Shown piece after piece: positions 4,112 to 5,143 of a stretch of DNA of 5,143 bases. This DNA is from an uncultured Eggerthellaceae bacterium (GTDB taxonomy: Bacteria > Actinomycetota > Coriobacteriia > Coriobacteriales > Eggerthellaceae), in assembly GCA_946618265.1 (NCBI GenBank), contig CAMOLA010000094.1, positions 1 to 5,143 on the forward strand. The letters are read 5' to 3'. How positions within the stretch are numbered: position 1 is the stretch's first letter; every line of letters begins with the position of its first letter. A model generated the notes under the pieces. That model was given only the letters and a program-made list of their open reading frames with translations, searched no databases and was not told the DNA's origin. A program made the translations under genes and the position numbers.

Positions 4112-5143
4112 CTAGTGCGTCAGCCGGTCGATCAACAGCGACTCGGCGTAGGCGAGCTTCACGCAGCCGCAGAACACGTCGAGCGCCTTGTCGAGCTCCT
4201 CGATGGGCGGCAGGGACGGCGCAATGCGGATGTCGCTATCGTAAGGATCGTTGCCGCCGGGCCACGTGGCGCCCGCGCCCGTGAGAATCACGCCCGTCTG
4301 CTTAGCCAGCTGCACGATGCGCTTCGCCGTGCCATGCGGCGCGTTGAACATGACAAAGTAGCCACCGCGCGGCTTGGACCACGAGCAACCGCCCACTCCG
4401 GCAAGTCCTTCCGAAAGCTTCTTCTCGACCAGCTCGAACTTCGGGCGCAAAATGGCCGCGTGCTTCTTCATGTGCTCGGCAAGCGCGTCGCCGTCGGTCA
4501 GGAAACGCGCGTGACGCAACTGGTTGATCTTGTCGCCGCCGATGGTGGCGATGCTCATGCGCTGTTTGATCTCGGCAATGTTGTCGGGGCTCGACGCCAT
4601 GGCCGCGATGCCCGCGCCGGCGATCGTCACCTTGCTCGTCGAGGCGAACTTGACATAGCGGTTCGGGTTGCCGGATTCCTTGCACATCTTGGCGATGTCG
4701 AGCAGCTGGTCCTGGTCGGCCGGGTCGTCGTACAGATGGTGAACGCAATAGGCGTTGTCCCAGAAGATGCGGAAGTCGTGCGCGGCGCAGCGAAGATGCC
4801 CCAGCCTGCGAACCACCTCATCGGAATACGTGACGCCGCCGGGGTTGGAGTATTTCGGCACACACCAAATGCCCTTGACGCACGCGTCCGTCATGGCGAT
4901 ACGCTCGACCTCGTCCATGTCGGGCCCGTCCTCGTTCATACGAACGGGAATGTTCTCGAATCCGAATGATTCGGTGATCGCGAAATGGCGATCGTAACCC
5001 GGAACGGGGCAGATCCACTTGACCTTGTCGTAGCGATGCCACGGCCTCGAGCCGCGGGCGCCGAAATCGTAGAAACGCGCGATGGCGCTGTACATGAGCG
5101 TGAGGCTGGAATTGCCGCCGACGATGACGTTTTCCATATCGTC
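4112..5143 (-). CDS. PLP-dependent aminotransferase, type Ic aspartate aminotransferase-like (5'-partial)
   Basis: A fold-type I, class I/II aminotransferase that would transfer an amino group between an amino acid (probably aspartate or a similar one) and a 2-oxo acid in the cytoplasm. The visible 343 residues run off the window at the N-terminus, where roughly 80-100 residues are missing compared with the usual length of about 430; the methionine at 5137 is internal. Numbering from it: GGNSSLTLMY (7-16) is the cofactor phosphate region, CPVPGYDRHF (43-52) is characteristic of this subfamily, N98 lies in YSNPGG, D127 and Y130 in WDNAYCVHHL, the Schiff-base lysine K169 in STSKVTIAGAG, and R304 in SDIRIAPSLPP would bind the substrate carboxylate. 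The wording fits the Pfam Asp_aminotransf (type Ic) family, sometimes labelled MocR-like, but no DNA-binding domain is visible. It stops 11 nt before the PrsW-family gene. Substrate choice is inferred from family only. Confidence 0.92.
   Translation of the reverse strand, partial: DDMENVIVGGNSSLTLMYSAIARFYDFGARGSRPWHRYDKVKWICPVPGYDRHFAITESFGFENIPVRMNEDGPDMDEVERIAMTDACVKGIWCVPKYSNPGGVTYSDEVVRRLGHLRCAAHDFRIFWDNAYCVHHLYDDPADQDQLLDIAKMCKESGNPNRYVKFASTSKVTIAGAGIAAMASSPDNIAEIKQRMSIATIGGDKINQLRHARFLTDGDALAEHMKKHAAILRPKFELVEKKLSEGLAGVGGCSWSKPRGGYFVMFNAPHGTAKRIVQLAKQTGVILTGAGATWPGGNDPYDSDIRIAPSLPPIEELDKALDVFCGCVKLAYAESLLIDRLTH

Noticed and set aside
4109..4969. Plus-strand open frame (286 codons) opposite the aminotransferase
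   Set aside because: It is an antisense shadow of a gene with intact PLP motifs. Its product has no recognisable features, and such frames are common in G+C-rich DNA.

Overview
The window reads as high-G+C actinobacterial DNA. I would guess the class Coriobacteriia (an Eggerthella/Slackia-like gut bacterium), from the G+C-rich third codon positions, the secreted coiled-coil M23 hydrolase, the PrsW-type membrane protease, the type Ic aspartate aminotransferase-like enzyme, and an orphan protein whose conserved segments resemble a family I associate with that class. This placement is inference from memory, not a database result.

Layout. 1-329 is a non-coding, strongly self-complementary stretch that I cannot match to a known RNA. 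It ends in a good sigma-70-like promoter (309-339). 330-1646 (+) encodes a secreted peptidoglycan hydrolase: signal peptide, two coiled coils around a PcsB-like hinge, then a LytM/M23 zinc domain. The true start may be the TTG at 420 rather than the ATG at 330. 1810-3009 (+) encodes a 399-residue orphan protein whose C-terminal half looks like a Vsr/DUF559-type PD-(D/E)XK nuclease fold. It is visibly lower in G+C than its neighbours. 3195-4100 (-) encodes a PrsW-family intramembrane protease with a proline/glutamine/serine-rich tail. 4112-5143 (-) is a PLP aminotransferase whose N-terminus lies beyond the window. These last two genes are separated by 11 nt and probably form one operon running towards the left.

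The notable part is the middle. The nuclease-like gene is bracketed by two intergenic elements of 82 and 87 bp (1682-1763 and 3082-3168). Each is a large palindrome with 19-20 bp arms around a loop that carries the shared 13-mer AAAACACCAGGTC followed by TTTTTC. The two copies lie in opposite orientation, so the cores of both point towards the gene. The arm tips differ between copies but stay complementary within each copy, which suggests selection on the folded or dyad form. This resembles the arrangement of REP hairpins around a RAYT gene, but with a Vsr-like protein in place of a transposase. It could be a small selfish or domesticated nuclease module, or a regulatory pair. Neither is proven here.

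The outer genes are ordinary: cell-wall remodelling and membrane proteolysis (envelope functions) next to amino-acid metabolism. Nothing in the sequence ties them functionally to the middle gene.
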